Shown: positions 32,830 to 41,571 of the stretch, piece after piece
How positions within the stretch are numbered: position 1 is the first letter of the stretch
How the letters are laid out: every line of letters begins with the position of its first letter
Assembly (NCBI RefSeq): GCF_050434145.1
Contig: NZ_JBNPVX010000017.1
Span: 1-58,806, forward strand
From: JAISST01 sp050434145
GTDB lineage: Bacteria > Fusobacteriota > Fusobacteriia > Fusobacteriales > Fusobacteriaceae
Direction: 5' to 3'
Length of the DNA stretch: 58,806 nucleotides
The notes under the pieces: generated by a model
The model's input: only the letters and a program-made list of their open reading frames with translations
Told to the model about the DNA's origin: nothing
The model's database searches: none
Translations under genes and position numbers: made by a program

Positions 32830-34932
32830 TTACAAATTGAATAACAAATCATAATAAGTTGGTATTGGCCATAAATTTCCTTCAACCAATAATTCCAATT
32901 GGTCTACAATATCTCTCATATTATACATTATTGGAAATAATTGATCTCTGTAATACACAGCTGTTTCATACAGGTCATTCATTTCCAATGCTTTTTCCAA
33001 TCCTTTGTTTAAATCAGTAATAGTATCTTTCAATTCACTTTTTAATTTGATGACTTTTAGTAAGTGCTCTTTATCATATTGAATATATTTTTCATCTTTT
33101 AATGCTTCCCTTACAGAAGAAATCATTTGAGAAATTCCTGTGACATATTTGGCGACACTTGGATATATTTCATTTCTAGCCATTCTCACTGCTGTAGCCA
33201 TTTCTATATGGCTTTGTTTGTTGTATCTTTCAACATAAACAGTATATCTTGCATTTATCTCATTTTCTGTCATTACACCATGATTTTCAAATAATTTTAC
33301 TACATCATTTCGTTTGAAAATTGGAAGCGCTTCCACTGTATTTCTCAAATTAGATAATTTTCTCTTTTCTGCTTCTGCGATCCAAGAGTGTTCATAGCCA
33401 TTTCCGTTGAATATAATTTTTTTATGATTTTTATAACTTTCCTTTACAATTTTTGCTATTGCTTTATTTATATCTTTTTCTTTAGACGCTTCTAATTTAT
33501 CAGCGAATTCTTTTAGTATTTCCGCAATGATTGTATTTAATGTAAACATTGGAGTAGCCACTGATGCACTAGAACCTGGCATTCTAAATTCAAATTTGTT
33601 ACCAGTGAAAGCAAAAGGTGAGGTTCTATTTCTATCTGAAAAATCTTTAGCGATCTTAGATAATTGTGGGCCTAAATCAATTGTTTTCTTTGATTTCTTG
33701 AAAGTAATATGCTCAATATCTGTGATCAATTCTTCTAATTCTTCTCCTAAGAATACTGATATAATTGCTGGTGGGGCTTCGTGACCACCCAATCTATGGT
33801 CGTTACCTGGAGTAGCTGTAGTACATCTGAGAATATCTGCATATCTAGATACTCCTTCTACTATAGCCATAACATATAGTAAAAATCTCAAATTATCTTT
33901 TGTTAGAGTATCAGGTTCTAACAAATTAACACCTGTATTAGTTGACATGGACCAATTACAATGCTTTCCAGAACCATTAATATCTCTAAATGGTTTTTCA
34001 TGTAATAAAGCTGCTAAATCATGTCTTGTCGCTACCTCTTTCATTGTATCCATAACTACATGATTCTGGTCTACTGCAACATTTGCTGATGCATACATTA
34101 ATGCTAATTCAAATTGATTTGGTGCTACTTCATTGTGTTTTGTCTTAGCAATAACCCCTACTTTCCAGAGCTCAGCATCAAGCTCAGCCATAAAATGTTG
34201 TACTCTTTCTTTTATTGTTCCATAATAATGGTCATTTAGTTCCTGTCCTTTGGGAGGTAAGTTTCCAAATAATGTTCTTCCAGTCAATGCTAGATCTTGT
34301 CTCTTCTCCCAATATTTTTTATCTACTAAAAAATATTCTTGTTCTATTCCAAGAGTCACATCTATATACGATGTAGTTAAATCTCCTGTTAATCGTTGTA
34401 TTCTCATTGCTTGATCAGTGACAGCCCTTATTGATCTCATCAATGGAACTTTTTTATCTAAAGCTTCTCCATTATAACCAATATATGCTGTAGGAATATA
34501 AAGTGATTTTGACATTCCAGTCCCTCTGATAAACATTGGAGAACTAAGATCCCAAGCAGTGTAACCTCTTGCTTCAAAAGTTGCTCTTAACCCACCACTA
34601 GGAAAAGATGATGTATCTGCTTCTCCTTTGATAATTTCTTTTCCTGAAAATTGAGAAATCATTGTTCCATCATTGGCAACTGCAACAAATGCTTCATGTT
34701 TTTCTGCAGTCAAATCTGTCAGTGGATGAAACCAGTGAGTAAAATGTGTGGCTCCTTTTTCTGTTGCCCAATTCTTTACGGCATTGGCAATTACATCAGC
34801 TATTTCAGGAGACAATTCAATTTCACCTTTCTGAGCTAGTTTAAATTTTTTGAAAATTTGGTTGGGTACTCTGCTCTTCAACTCTAATTCAGAAAAATAA
34901 TTTGCTCCGAATACTTCTAACATGGTATTCAT
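32830..34932 (-). CDS. glnN: Type III glutamine synthetase
   Basis: Makes glutamine from glutamate, ammonia and ATP. The 700-residue length identifies the GSIII family found in Bacteroides, cyanobacteria and fusobacteria, rather than the ~450-residue GSI. Visible are the GSIII N-terminal domain (EVFGANYFSELELKSRVP), the THWFHPLT segment, LGIEQEYFLVDK with catalytic Glu, KHNEVAPNQFELA, and DINGSGKHCNWSMSTNTG. RLGGHEAPPAIISVFLGE is also a GSIII signature. RBS AGGAGG ten bases before ATG 34932. It is transcribed away from ptsH with a 376-base intergenic region. Confidence 0.97.
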   Translation of the reverse strand: MNTMLEVFGANYFSELELKSRVPNQIFKKFKLAQKGEIELSPEIADVIANAVKNWATEKGATHFTHWFHPLTDLTAEKHEAFVAVANDGTMISQFSGKEIIKGEADTSSFPSGGLRATFEARGYTAWDLSSPMFIRGTGMSKSLYIPTAYIGYNGEALDKKVPLMRSIRAVTDQAMRIQRLTGDLTTSYIDVTLGIEQEYFLVDKKYWEKRQDLALTGRTLFGNLPPKGQELNDHYYGTIKERVQHFMAELDAELWKVGVIAKTKHNEVAPNQFELALMYASANVAVDQNHVVMDTMKEVATRHDLAALLHEKPFRDINGSGKHCNWSMSTNTGVNLLEPDTLTKDNLRFLLYVMAIVEGVSRYADILRCTTATPGNDHRLGGHEAPPAIISVFLGEELEELITDIEHITFKKSKKTIDLGPQLSKIAKDFSDRNRTSPFAFTGNKFEFRMPGSSASVATPMFTLNTIIAEILKEFADKLEASKEKDINKAIAKIVKESYKNHKKIIFNGNGYEHSWIAEAEKRKLSNLRNTVEALPIFKRNDVVKLFENHGVMTENEINARYTVYVERYNKQSHIEMATAVRMARNEIYPSVAKYVTGISQMISSVREALKDEKYIQYDKEHLLKVIKLKSELKDTITDLNKGLEKALEMNDLYETAVYYRDQLFPIMYNMRDIVDQLELLVEGNLWPIPTYYDLLFNL

Positions 34933-35090
34933 AGATTAACCTCCTAAAAAATAAAAACATATTATATATTAAAAAATTAAAAAAATAAATTTTTTATAAG
35001 TAAAGTTCAATATTTCCTACAATATAATCTTTTCTCATTCTAACATAGGGATTTTTTTTATTCAAATAAAATTTTAGAATAATTAATAAA

Positions 35091-35119
35091 TTGAAAAAAA
35101 AGATAAAATAATATATAAT
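35091..35119 (+). promoter_or_regulatory. Probable ptsH promoter
   Basis: TTGAAA, exactly 17 bases, TATAAT. Transcription from about 35126 would give a leader of about 180 bases holding two direct repeats (35181-35206 and 35235-35261). Confidence 0.7.
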
Positions 35120-35180
35120 GTATAATAGGCAAATTTATATATTTTCAAAAAATAAACAAAAATTGATTATTTATTTATTT

Positions 35181-35261
35181 TTTCCTGAAATAACCCATAG
35201 ATGTTTGAATCAGTGCATATATATTTTCTACTAGTTTCAGAAAATAATACATAGAGATTTT
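35181..35261 (+). repeat. Direct repeat pair in the ptsH leader
   Basis: TTTCCTGAAATAACCCATAG at 35181 and TTTCAGAAAATAATACATAG at 35235 are similar and 54 bases apart; the similarity extends a few bases past each. They lie in the otherwise featureless, very AT-rich 376-base region between glnN and ptsH. They could be paired regulator sites or an old local duplication. Confidence 0.5.
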
Positions 35262-35308
35262 ACATTATTTTTTTCATAAATAAAATAATAATTGGAGATT
35301 AAGTTTTT

Positions 35309-35578
35309 ATGAAAACAAAGATTGTAACAATAAAAAATAAAGCTGGCATGCATGCAAGACCATCATCACTTTTTGTACAAACTGTAACAAAATTCGACTC
35401 TGATATTAATGTAAAATATGATGGAGAAGTAGTAAATGGAAAAAGTATCATGGGACTTATGCTTCTGGCTGCAGAAGAGGGAAGACAGTTGGAATTGATA
35501 GCTGATGGTAAGGATGAAGATCAATTGCTAGAAGCTTTATATCAATTAATTGAAATACAAAAATTTAATGAAGAATAA
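35309..35578 (+). CDS. ptsH: Phosphocarrier protein HPr
   Basis: An 89-residue PTS phosphocarrier. It accepts phosphate from PEP via Enzyme I on His15 (motif GMHARPSS) and passes it to sugar-specific EIIA proteins. Ser46 sits in NGKSIMGLM, the site phosphorylated by HPr kinase in low-GC Gram-positives; no HPr kinase gene is in the window. ATG 35309 follows a rather weak GGAG at 35293-35296. No ptsI follows; instead ispH starts 19 bases downstream, so HPr is cotranscribed with an isoprenoid enzyme and ribosomal protein S1. Confidence 0.96.
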   Translation: MKTKIVTIKNKAGMHARPSSLFVQTVTKFDSDINVKYDGEVVNGKSIMGLMLLAAEEGRQLELIADGKDEDQLLEALYQLIEIQKFNEE

Positions 35579-35597
35579 TAGTTATTGAGGTTATATT

Positions 35598-36467
35598 ATG
35601 GAAATAATAAGATCTGAGCATATGGGACTTTGTTTTGGTGTTTCTGCTGCAATTAATACATGTTATAAATTGATATATTCTCATGAAAGTAAAAGTAGAA
35701 ATATTTATATACTTGGAATGCTTGTTCATAACGAATTTGTAGTAAATAAGCTAGCTGAAGAAGGATTTAAAACATTAACTGAAGATGAAATACTTACTGA
35801 AAAAGTAAATTTAACTGATGAAGATGTGGTGATAATCAGGGCTCATGGAACTAAAAAAGAAATATATAACCTTTTGGCGAAAAAACAAGTCAAACTATAT
35901 GATGCAACCTGTATTTTTGTTTTGAAAATTAAAAATACATTAATTGAAATGGAAAGAAAAGGTTATAAAGTCATTTTTATAGGAGATAAAGAGCATCCTG
36001 AAGTGAAAGGGATCATTTCTTTTGGAAATAATATTCAAGTTTTCAAAGATTTAGAAGAATTGAAGAATTCACATTTGGATGTTAATGAACAGTATGCTGT
36101 CTTGACTCAAACGACTTTAAATAAAAAAATTTTTGCAGACATTGAGAAATATTTGAAAAATAATTTCAAGAATATTACTATATTTGATAAAATATGTGGT
36201 GCTACTCAGGTAAGACAAACTTCTGCAGAAAATTTGGCGAAAAAAGTAGATTTAGTCTTAGTAGTAGGTGGTAAAAATAGTTCTAATACTAAAAAATTAT
36301 ATGACATTGCCATCAAAATAAATCCTACTACATATTTAATACAAGATGAAAATGATATAAATCCAGAATGGTTTTTGGGAAAGGAAAGGGTAGGCATCAC
36401 TTCTGGAGCATCAACACCAGATGAAATTATAATTAACATAGAAAAAAAATTAAGGGGGTTATCTTAA
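35598..36467 (+). CDS. ispH: HMBPP reductase (IspH/LytB)
   Basis: The last MEP-pathway step, making IPP and DMAPP from HMBPP with a [4Fe-4S] cluster. The 289-residue length is standard. The three cluster cysteines are Cys12 (MGLCFGV), Cys105 (DATCIFV; the usual Pro after this Cys is Ile) and Cys200 (KICGATQVRQ). HNEFVV contains the substrate-binding His, and SGASTPDEII is near the end. The stop is one base from the next ATG. In several clostridia, and as I recall some fusobacteria, IspH is fused to S1 domains; here the S1 protein is a separate gene in another frame. Confidence 0.96.
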   Translation: MEIIRSEHMGLCFGVSAAINTCYKLIYSHESKSRNIYILGMLVHNEFVVNKLAEEGFKTLTEDEILTEKVNLTDEDVVIIRAHGTKKEIYNLLAKKQVKLYDATCIFVLKIKNTLIEMERKGYKVIFIGDKEHPEVKGIISFGNNIQVFKDLEELKNSHLDVNEQYAVLTQTTLNKKIFADIEKYLKNNFKNITIFDKICGATQVRQTSAENLAKKVDLVLVVGGKNSSNTKKLYDIAIKINPTTYLIQDENDINPEWFLGKERVGITSGASTPDEIIINIEKKLRGLS

Positions 36468-36468
36468 G

Positions 36469-38094
36469 ATGATGGATAACAAAGACAATTATGATGATTT
36501 TGAAGCACTATTAAACGACTATTTACCTACAGAAGAAAATGCAAGAATTAGGGTGATGGGGACAATATCACAAAAAGACAGAAACTTTATTTACTTGGAT
36601 GTTCCTGGGCAACGTACTAGTGTTAGGGTAAAAGCAGATGAACTAGAAGGATTAGAAAAGGGTGATCAAGTAGAAATTCTCCTTATAGGTGAGACTGATG
36701 ATGGTGACTTTATTATTGGTTCTAGAAGAAGAATATTGTTGGAAGAAGGAAATGACAAAATTGAAAAGGCACTAGAAACTAGAGAACCAATCAGAATAAA
36801 ATTAACAAAAAGAATTAAGGGTGGTTTTATTGGAGAATATAATGGAGTACAAGGTTTCTTACCTAATTCTTTATCAGAAATACCACAAGATAGTGATGAG
36901 AACATTGAAGGAAGAGAAATGGATGTTATCATCAAAGAAATCAAAGGACAAAAAGGTGCTAAAGGAAGAAAAATTACCTTTTCTAAAAAAGATGTTACTT
37001 TGGCTGAAGCAGCAAAAGAATTTGAAAATCTAAAAGTTGGAGATGAAATTACAGCTATAGTAAGTAATATTTTTGATTTTGGATTAGCAGTAAAAATTTC
37101 TCATTTAAATGGTTTTGTTCATATTTCAGAAGTTTCTTGGAAAAAATTAAATAAATTATCTGACAATTTTAAAATTGGAGATGAAATTAAAGGAAAAATA
37201 ATAGAACTAGAACCTGAAAAAAGAAATGTAAAATTATCTATGAAAGCTCTTGTTAAAAATCCATGGGAAACTTTTGCTGAAAATTACAAAATTGATGATA
37301 CAGTGGAAGGGATTGTAACTAAAATACTTCAATATGGTATTTTTGTACAAATTATAGATGGAGTGGAAGGGCTTGTTCATATGAGTGACTTTACTTGGAA
37401 TAAAAAAAGAATCCGTTTGGAAGATTTTGTAAAAATTGGAGATAATATTAAAGTAAAAGTAATTGATTTTGATAGTAATGAAAGAAAATTAAAATTAGGT
37501 ATCAAGCAGCTTAGTGAAAATCCTTGGAATCATGTAGCAGAACATTATAATATGGGGACTGTTGCTACTGGTATTGTAGCTGAAGTGAAACCTTTTGGTA
37601 TATTTGTTGAGGTTGAGCCAGGTATTGATGTATTTATTCACCAAACTGATTTTACGTGGAAAGGAGAAGAAAATAAGTCTTTTGCTAAAGGAGACAAAGT
37701 AGAATTTAAAATTATAGAGACTGATTTTGAAGATCAAAAACTGAAGGGTAGTATCAAAGCTCTTACAAAAAGTCCATGGGAAAAAACTTTGGAAGAATAT
37801 AAAGTAGGGCAAATAGTTGAAAAAGAGATTAAAAGTGTGATGGATTTTGGTTTATTTATCACTCTAGCAAATGGAGTAGATGGTTTTATTCCTACACAAT
37901 TAGCTTCTAAAGATTTTGTAAAAGAACTGAAAGATAAGTTTACTCCAGGTCAACTTATTAAAGCTCAAATCATTGAAATTAACAATGAGAAAGAACGAAT
38001 AAAGTTATCAATTAAAAAAATTGAAATAGATGAAGAAAATAAAGAGCACAAAGAAATGCTTGAAAAATATGGTACTTCTGGTGTTGAAGAATAG
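36469..38094 (+). CDS. rpsA: Ribosomal protein S1-like, six S1 domains
   Basis: A 541-residue RNA-binding protein with six S1/OB-fold repeats at about residues 20-88, 100-175, 185-262, 270-348, 358-432 and 442-518. The first is the most degenerate. Typical segments are DFGLAVKISHLNGFVHISEV and VEGLVHMSDFTW, joined by short linkers such as NPWETFAENYKI. S1 helps bind mRNA to the 30S subunit. ATG 36469 follows AAGGGGG at ten bases, and a second ATG is adjacent. The start is one base after the ispH stop, suggesting coupled translation. An intrinsic terminator ends the ptsH-ispH-rpsA unit. Confidence 0.93.
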   Translation: MMDNKDNYDDFEALLNDYLPTEENARIRVMGTISQKDRNFIYLDVPGQRTSVRVKADELEGLEKGDQVEILLIGETDDGDFIIGSRRRILLEEGNDKIEKALETREPIRIKLTKRIKGGFIGEYNGVQGFLPNSLSEIPQDSDENIEGREMDVIIKEIKGQKGAKGRKITFSKKDVTLAEAAKEFENLKVGDEITAIVSNIFDFGLAVKISHLNGFVHISEVSWKKLNKLSDNFKIGDEIKGKIIELEPEKRNVKLSMKALVKNPWETFAENYKIDDTVEGIVTKILQYGIFVQIIDGVEGLVHMSDFTWNKKRIRLEDFVKIGDNIKVKVIDFDSNERKLKLGIKQLSENPWNHVAEHYNMGTVATGIVAEVKPFGIFVEVEPGIDVFIHQTDFTWKGEENKSFAKGDKVEFKIIETDFEDQKLKGSIKALTKSPWEKTLEEYKVGQIVEKEIKSVMDFGLFITLANGVDGFIPTQLASKDFVKELKDKFTPGQLIKAQIIEINNEKERIKLSIKKIEIDEENKEHKEMLEKYGTSGVEE

Positions 38095-38115
38095 TAATAT
38101 GCTATAAGTAAATTT

Positions 38116-38145
38116 GTGGATTGAGACTCTTCAATCCACCTTTTT
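38116..38145 (+). terminator. Terminator of ptsH-ispH-rpsA
   Basis: GTGGATTGA, loop GACTCT, TCAATCCAC followed by CTTTTT. A nine-base-pair stem with T-run, 21 bases past the rpsA stop. Confidence 0.92.
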
Positions 38146-38182
38146 ATTTGCTTGAAGATCTTTAAAATATTGTAGGTTAAAT

Positions 38183-38211
38183 TTGACCTTATGTAAGAAT
38201 TATGCTATAAT
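38183..38211 (+). promoter_or_regulatory. secG promoter
   Basis: TTGACC, 17 bases, TATAAT, followed by a leader of about 80 bases before the secG ATG. Nothing else is recognisable in that leader. Confidence 0.8.
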
Positions 38212-38298
38212 ATTTTGTAGTTTATAAAAATAAATTGGGGCTTACTAAATCAATACTTGGTATACCTCTTAACACTAATATAAATCTTGGAGGAAATT

Positions 38299-38535
38299 AT
38301 GTATATTCTAGAAATTGTCTTTGCTGCAGTTTTGTTTATCTCAGCTCTGCTATTAATAATACTTGTAATGATCCAACCTGACAGAAGTCATGGTATGTCA
38401 GCTAGTATGGGAATGGGTGGTTCTAATACAGTATTCGGTTTATCTCGTGATGGTGGGCCATTGGCTAAGTTAACAAAATTAACGGCTGCAATATTCATAA
38501 TAAGTGCACTGGCATTGTATCTAGTTAGGCAATAA
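38299..38535 (+). CDS. secG: Preprotein translocase subunit SecG
   Basis: A 78-residue accessory subunit of the SecYEG channel. It has two hydrophobic helices (YILEIVFAAVLFISALLLII and AAIFIISALALYLV) joined by a polar loop with the typical MIQPDRSHGMSASMG and GGSNTVFG. I place the start at ATG 38299, five bases after GGAGG (38289-38293); the in-frame TTG at 38287 contains that ribosome site. A strong promoter precedes it and a terminator follows, so it is a single-gene unit. Confidence 0.94.
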   Translation: MYILEIVFAAVLFISALLLIILVMIQPDRSHGMSASMGMGGSNTVFGLSRDGGPLAKLTKLTAAIFIISALALYLVRQ

Positions 38536-38542
38536 AAAATTT

Positions 38543-38571
38543 GGTGTATTGATAAAATACACCTTTTTTTT
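38543..38571 (+). terminator. secG terminator
   Basis: GGTGTATT, loop GATAA, AATACACC followed by eight T. A classic intrinsic terminator starting seven bases past the stop. Confidence 0.93.
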
Positions 38572-38595
38572 AAATATATATCTATGGAGAATAAT

Positions 38596-39825
38596 ATGAA
38601 TTTATTTTCTGAAAATTATGAAAAAGTAAAGCCATTATCATTGAAACTGAGACCTAAAACTTTGAATGAATTTATTGGTCAGGAAGATATATTAGGTGAA
38701 AATAAAATACTCAGAAAATTGATAGAAAAGGAAAATATTTCTAATTCTATCTTTTTTGGTCCACCAGGTTGTGGAAAAAGTACATTGGGTGAAATTATTT
38801 CTAATACACTAAAATGTAATTTTGAAACTCTCAATGCTACAGTTGCTTCTCTTAGTGAATTAAAAGAAACGGTGGCTAGAGCTAAAGAAAATATTGAATA
38901 TCAAGGTAGAAAAACAATTTTGTTTTTGGATGAAATACATAGATTTAATAAATTACAGCAAGATGCTCTTTTATCCTATTGTGAAAATGGGATATTGACA
39001 TTAATTGGAGCAACCACTGAAAATCCATATTATAACTTAAATAATGCGTTATTATCTAGAGTGATGATATTTGAATTCAAATCACTAACTCGTGAGAATA
39101 TCAAAACAATTATAAAAAGAGGGGCAGCTTTTCTTGAACTAGAAAATAAAATTTCTGATGATATTATTGAATGTATATTGGATATTTCACAAGGTGATAG
39201 TAGAATTGCTCTTAATTACCTTGAATTATACCAAAATACTTGCATTGATCTCACAGATGATGAAGTAATGTATATGTTCAAAACCAGACAGTCTTCTTTT
39301 CATAAAAAAGAAGATAAGTATAATATGATATCTGCTTTGATAAAAAGTATGCGTGGGAGTGATCCCGACTCTGCATTATATTGGTTAGCTAGACTTTTAT
39401 ATGGGGGAGAAGATCCAAAATATATTGCGCGTCGAATAATGATACACGCCAGTGAAGATATAGGGATGGCAAATCCTGAAGCTATACTAGTAGCACATGC
39501 TGCTCTTAGTGCAAGTGAACGTATTGGAATGCCAGAAATACGAATAATATTAGCAGAAGCTGTGATTTATATAGCTATCTCTTCCAAAAGTAATTCTAGC
39601 ATGGGAATAGACATAGCTATGGCTGATGTTGCTAATGGAATGCTAGAAGATGTTCCGCAAAATATTGCTCACAATGCAGTAGGTTATAAATATCCGCATG
39701 ATTACCCAGGAAATTTCATAAAACAAGTATATATGAAAAACAAAAAGAAATATTATATTCCTGGTGACAATAAAAATGAAAAATTAATCAAAGAAAAAAT
39801 GGAAAAGCTATGGGGAAATAAATAA
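38596..39825 (+). CDS. rarA: Replication-associated recombination protein A (RarA/MgsA)
   Basis: A 409-residue AAA+ ATPase that acts at stalled replication forks. It has LRPKTLNEFIGQEDI, Walker A GPPGCGKST, Walker B LFLDEIHRFNKLQQDALL and sensor 1 GATTENPYYNLNNALLSR. The C-terminal MgsA domain has SMRGSDPDSALYWLARLLYG, ARRIMIHASEDIGMANP and YKYPHDYPG. I chose ATG 38596, which follows GGAG (38586-38589); the in-frame ATG 38584 would place that site inside the gene. hisS begins 32 bases after the stop. Confidence 0.94.
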   Translation: MNLFSENYEKVKPLSLKLRPKTLNEFIGQEDILGENKILRKLIEKENISNSIFFGPPGCGKSTLGEIISNTLKCNFETLNATVASLSELKETVARAKENIEYQGRKTILFLDEIHRFNKLQQDALLSYCENGILTLIGATTENPYYNLNNALLSRVMIFEFKSLTRENIKTIIKRGAAFLELENKISDDIIECILDISQGDSRIALNYLELYQNTCIDLTDDEVMYMFKTRQSSFHKKEDKYNMISALIKSMRGSDPDSALYWLARLLYGGEDPKYIARRIMIHASEDIGMANPEAILVAHAALSASERIGMPEIRIILAEAVIYIAISSKSNSSMGIDIAMADVANGMLEDVPQNIAHNAVGYKYPHDYPGNFIKQVYMKNKKKYYIPGDNKNEKLIKEKMEKLWGNK

Positions 39826-39857
39826 ATTAATCAAGAAATGTCATAGCAGGAGGAGAA

Positions 39858-41105
39858 ATGAAAGAATTAAAAGGGGTTAAGGGGACGAAAGATATATTTG
39901 GTGAAGATGCTGAAAAATATACATATATAAGTAATATAGCAGAAAAAGTTTTTTCTGTTTCTGGATATCAATATATAAAAACTCCTATCTTTGAGGAAAC
40001 AGAACTTTTTCAAAGGGGAATAGGAGAAGCCACAGATGTAGTGGAAAAAGAAATGTATACATTTATGGATAGAGGGGAAAGAAGTATTACTCTTAGACCA
40101 GAAAATACTGCTTCTGTAGTAAGAGCATACTTAGAACATAAAATGTATACTACTGAAGATATATCTAGGTTTTTTTACAATGGATCTATGTTCCGTTATG
40201 AAAGACCCCAAAAAGGTAGACAACGAGAATTCAATCAAATTGGAGTTGAGGTATTAGGAGAAAACTCTCCAATTTTAGATGCAGAAGTAATTGCAATGTC
40301 TTTTGATTTTCTTAGAAAATTAGAAATAACAGATTTGGAAGTACATATTAATTCAGTTGGAAATAATGAATCTAGAGAAAAATATAGAACTAATTTAATT
40401 AATTTTTTAATGCCTATAAAAACTACTCTTTGTCCAGATTGTCAAAAAAGACTTGAAAAAAATCCACTTAGAGTATTGGATTGTAAAATAGACAGATGCA
40501 AAGAATTGACCAAAGATGTTCCTAGCATAATAGACTCACTAAACACTGAAGAGAAAAAGCATTATGATGACGTAAAAAAATATTTAACTATTTTTGGAGT
40601 CAATTTTATAGAAAACCCAAGATTAGTTCGAGGGCTGGATTATTATTCTAGTACTGTCTATGAGATTGTTACTAATAAATTAGGTGCACAGGGTACTGTC
40701 TTAGGTGGTGGCAGGTACGATAATTTGCTGAAACAATTAGGTAATAAAGATATTCCAGCATTTGGTTTTGCAGCAGGAGTAGAGAGAATAATGATGCTTT
40801 TAGATAATTATAGAAAGAATAATCTAGGAATTTACATTGCATGGATTGGGGAGAATACTCGTGATGAAGCTGTTAAAATTAGTCAAATACTTCGTAATGA
40901 AGGGCTCAACACTTTTATTGATTATCATGAAAAAGGCATGAAATCCCATATGAAAAAAGCTGATAGGTTAAAGGTGAAATATTGTATAATTATTGGGGAA
41001 GACGAAATTAAAAAAAATGTAATCATTCTTAAAGATTTTGAAGATAGGACACAAAAAGAAATTTCATTTAATCGCGCACTTAGAGAAATGAAAAATATAT
41101 TATAA
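39858..41105 (+). CDS. hisS: Histidyl-tRNA synthetase
   Basis: A 415-residue class II synthetase charging tRNA-His. The N-terminus (GVKGTKDIFGEDAEKY) and IGEATDVVEKEMYTF are typical. Motif 2 (FRYERPQKGRQREFNQIGVE), the histidine-binding RGLDYYSSTVYE, and motif 3 (FGFAAGVERIMMLL) are all present. The C-terminal anticodon domain is at about 320-415. RBS AGGAGG before ATG 39858. aspS lies downstream, as in many bacteria, but two tandem repeat copies separate the genes by 466 bases. Confidence 0.97.
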   Translation: MKELKGVKGTKDIFGEDAEKYTYISNIAEKVFSVSGYQYIKTPIFEETELFQRGIGEATDVVEKEMYTFMDRGERSITLRPENTASVVRAYLEHKMYTTEDISRFFYNGSMFRYERPQKGRQREFNQIGVEVLGENSPILDAEVIAMSFDFLRKLEITDLEVHINSVGNNESREKYRTNLINFLMPIKTTLCPDCQKRLEKNPLRVLDCKIDRCKELTKDVPSIIDSLNTEEKKHYDDVKKYLTIFGVNFIENPRLVRGLDYYSSTVYEIVTNKLGAQGTVLGGGRYDNLLKQLGNKDIPAFGFAAGVERIMMLLDNYRKNNLGIYIAWIGENTRDEAVKISQILRNEGLNTFIDYHEKGMKSHMKKADRLKVKYCIIIGEDEIKKNVIILKDFEDRTQKEISFNRALREMKNIL

Positions 41106-41194
41106 TACAGATTATTCAAACAAAAAATATTATCAAAAATTGTCAGAGTATTCATGATGACAGGCTACAATGGTAAGTAACACAACGTCGTCCA

Positions 41195-41333
41195 CCAAAA
41201 GCGCCGCAGGCACCCTCATCCCTAACAATCTCAAGCAAAACGAGGCTGGATGAAGAAAGAGTTAAGAAAAGGATGAAAGCTTGAATTTATAAAAGTAAAG
41301 ATAGTTTAACAACAGTTTAAAAATTATCATAGT
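41195..41333 (+). repeat. Dispersed leader repeat, copy E1 (partial)
   Basis: The core and right half of a unit, from CCAAAAGCGCCGCAGG to the right arm AGATAGTTTAACAACAGTTT. It is almost identical to the same part of copy E2 directly after it. The left arm is absent. It lies in the 466-base gene-free stretch between hisS and aspS; 41106-41194 shows nothing recognisable. Confidence 0.9.
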
Positions 41334-41557
41334 AGGCAGTTATTAAATACAAAGTTTTCTTTATTATTTTTACAAAAATTTGTTATATAAATAAATCTTT
41401 TGGGGTTTGAGGCTTGTCCCCAAAAGCGCCGTAGGCACTCTCATCCCTAACAATCTCAAGCAAAACGAGGCTGGATGAAAAAAGAGTTAAGAAAAAGATG
41501 AAAGCTTGAATTTATGAAAGTAAAGATAGTTTAACAACAGTTTAAAAATTATCATAG
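41334..41557 (+). repeat. Dispersed leader repeat, copy E2 (leader of aspS)
   Basis: A full unit. The left arm is AGGCAGTTATTAAATACAAA, the core is TTTTGGGGTTTGAGGCTTGT followed by CCCCAAAAGCGCC, and the right arm is AGATAGTTTAACAACAG. At this locus the left arm reads GTTATTAAA and the right arm TTTAACAAC, whereas copy B has GTTGCGAAA and TTTAGCAAC. Both ends thus changed together so as to keep base pairing. It ends directly before the aspS ribosome site (AGGAGG, about 41562). Confidence 0.92.
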
Positions 41558-41571
41558 TTTTAGGAGGAAAA

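Noticed and set aside
36459..36474. Programmed frameshift joining IspH and S1
   Set aside because: A clear stop, an AAGGGGG ribosome site and an ATG separate them, and I see no slippery heptamer at the junction.
41106..41571. T-box riboswitch upstream of aspS
   Set aside because: The position suits one, but no AGGGUGGNACCGCG-type antiterminator or terminator is present; the region is explained by two tandem leader-repeat copies.
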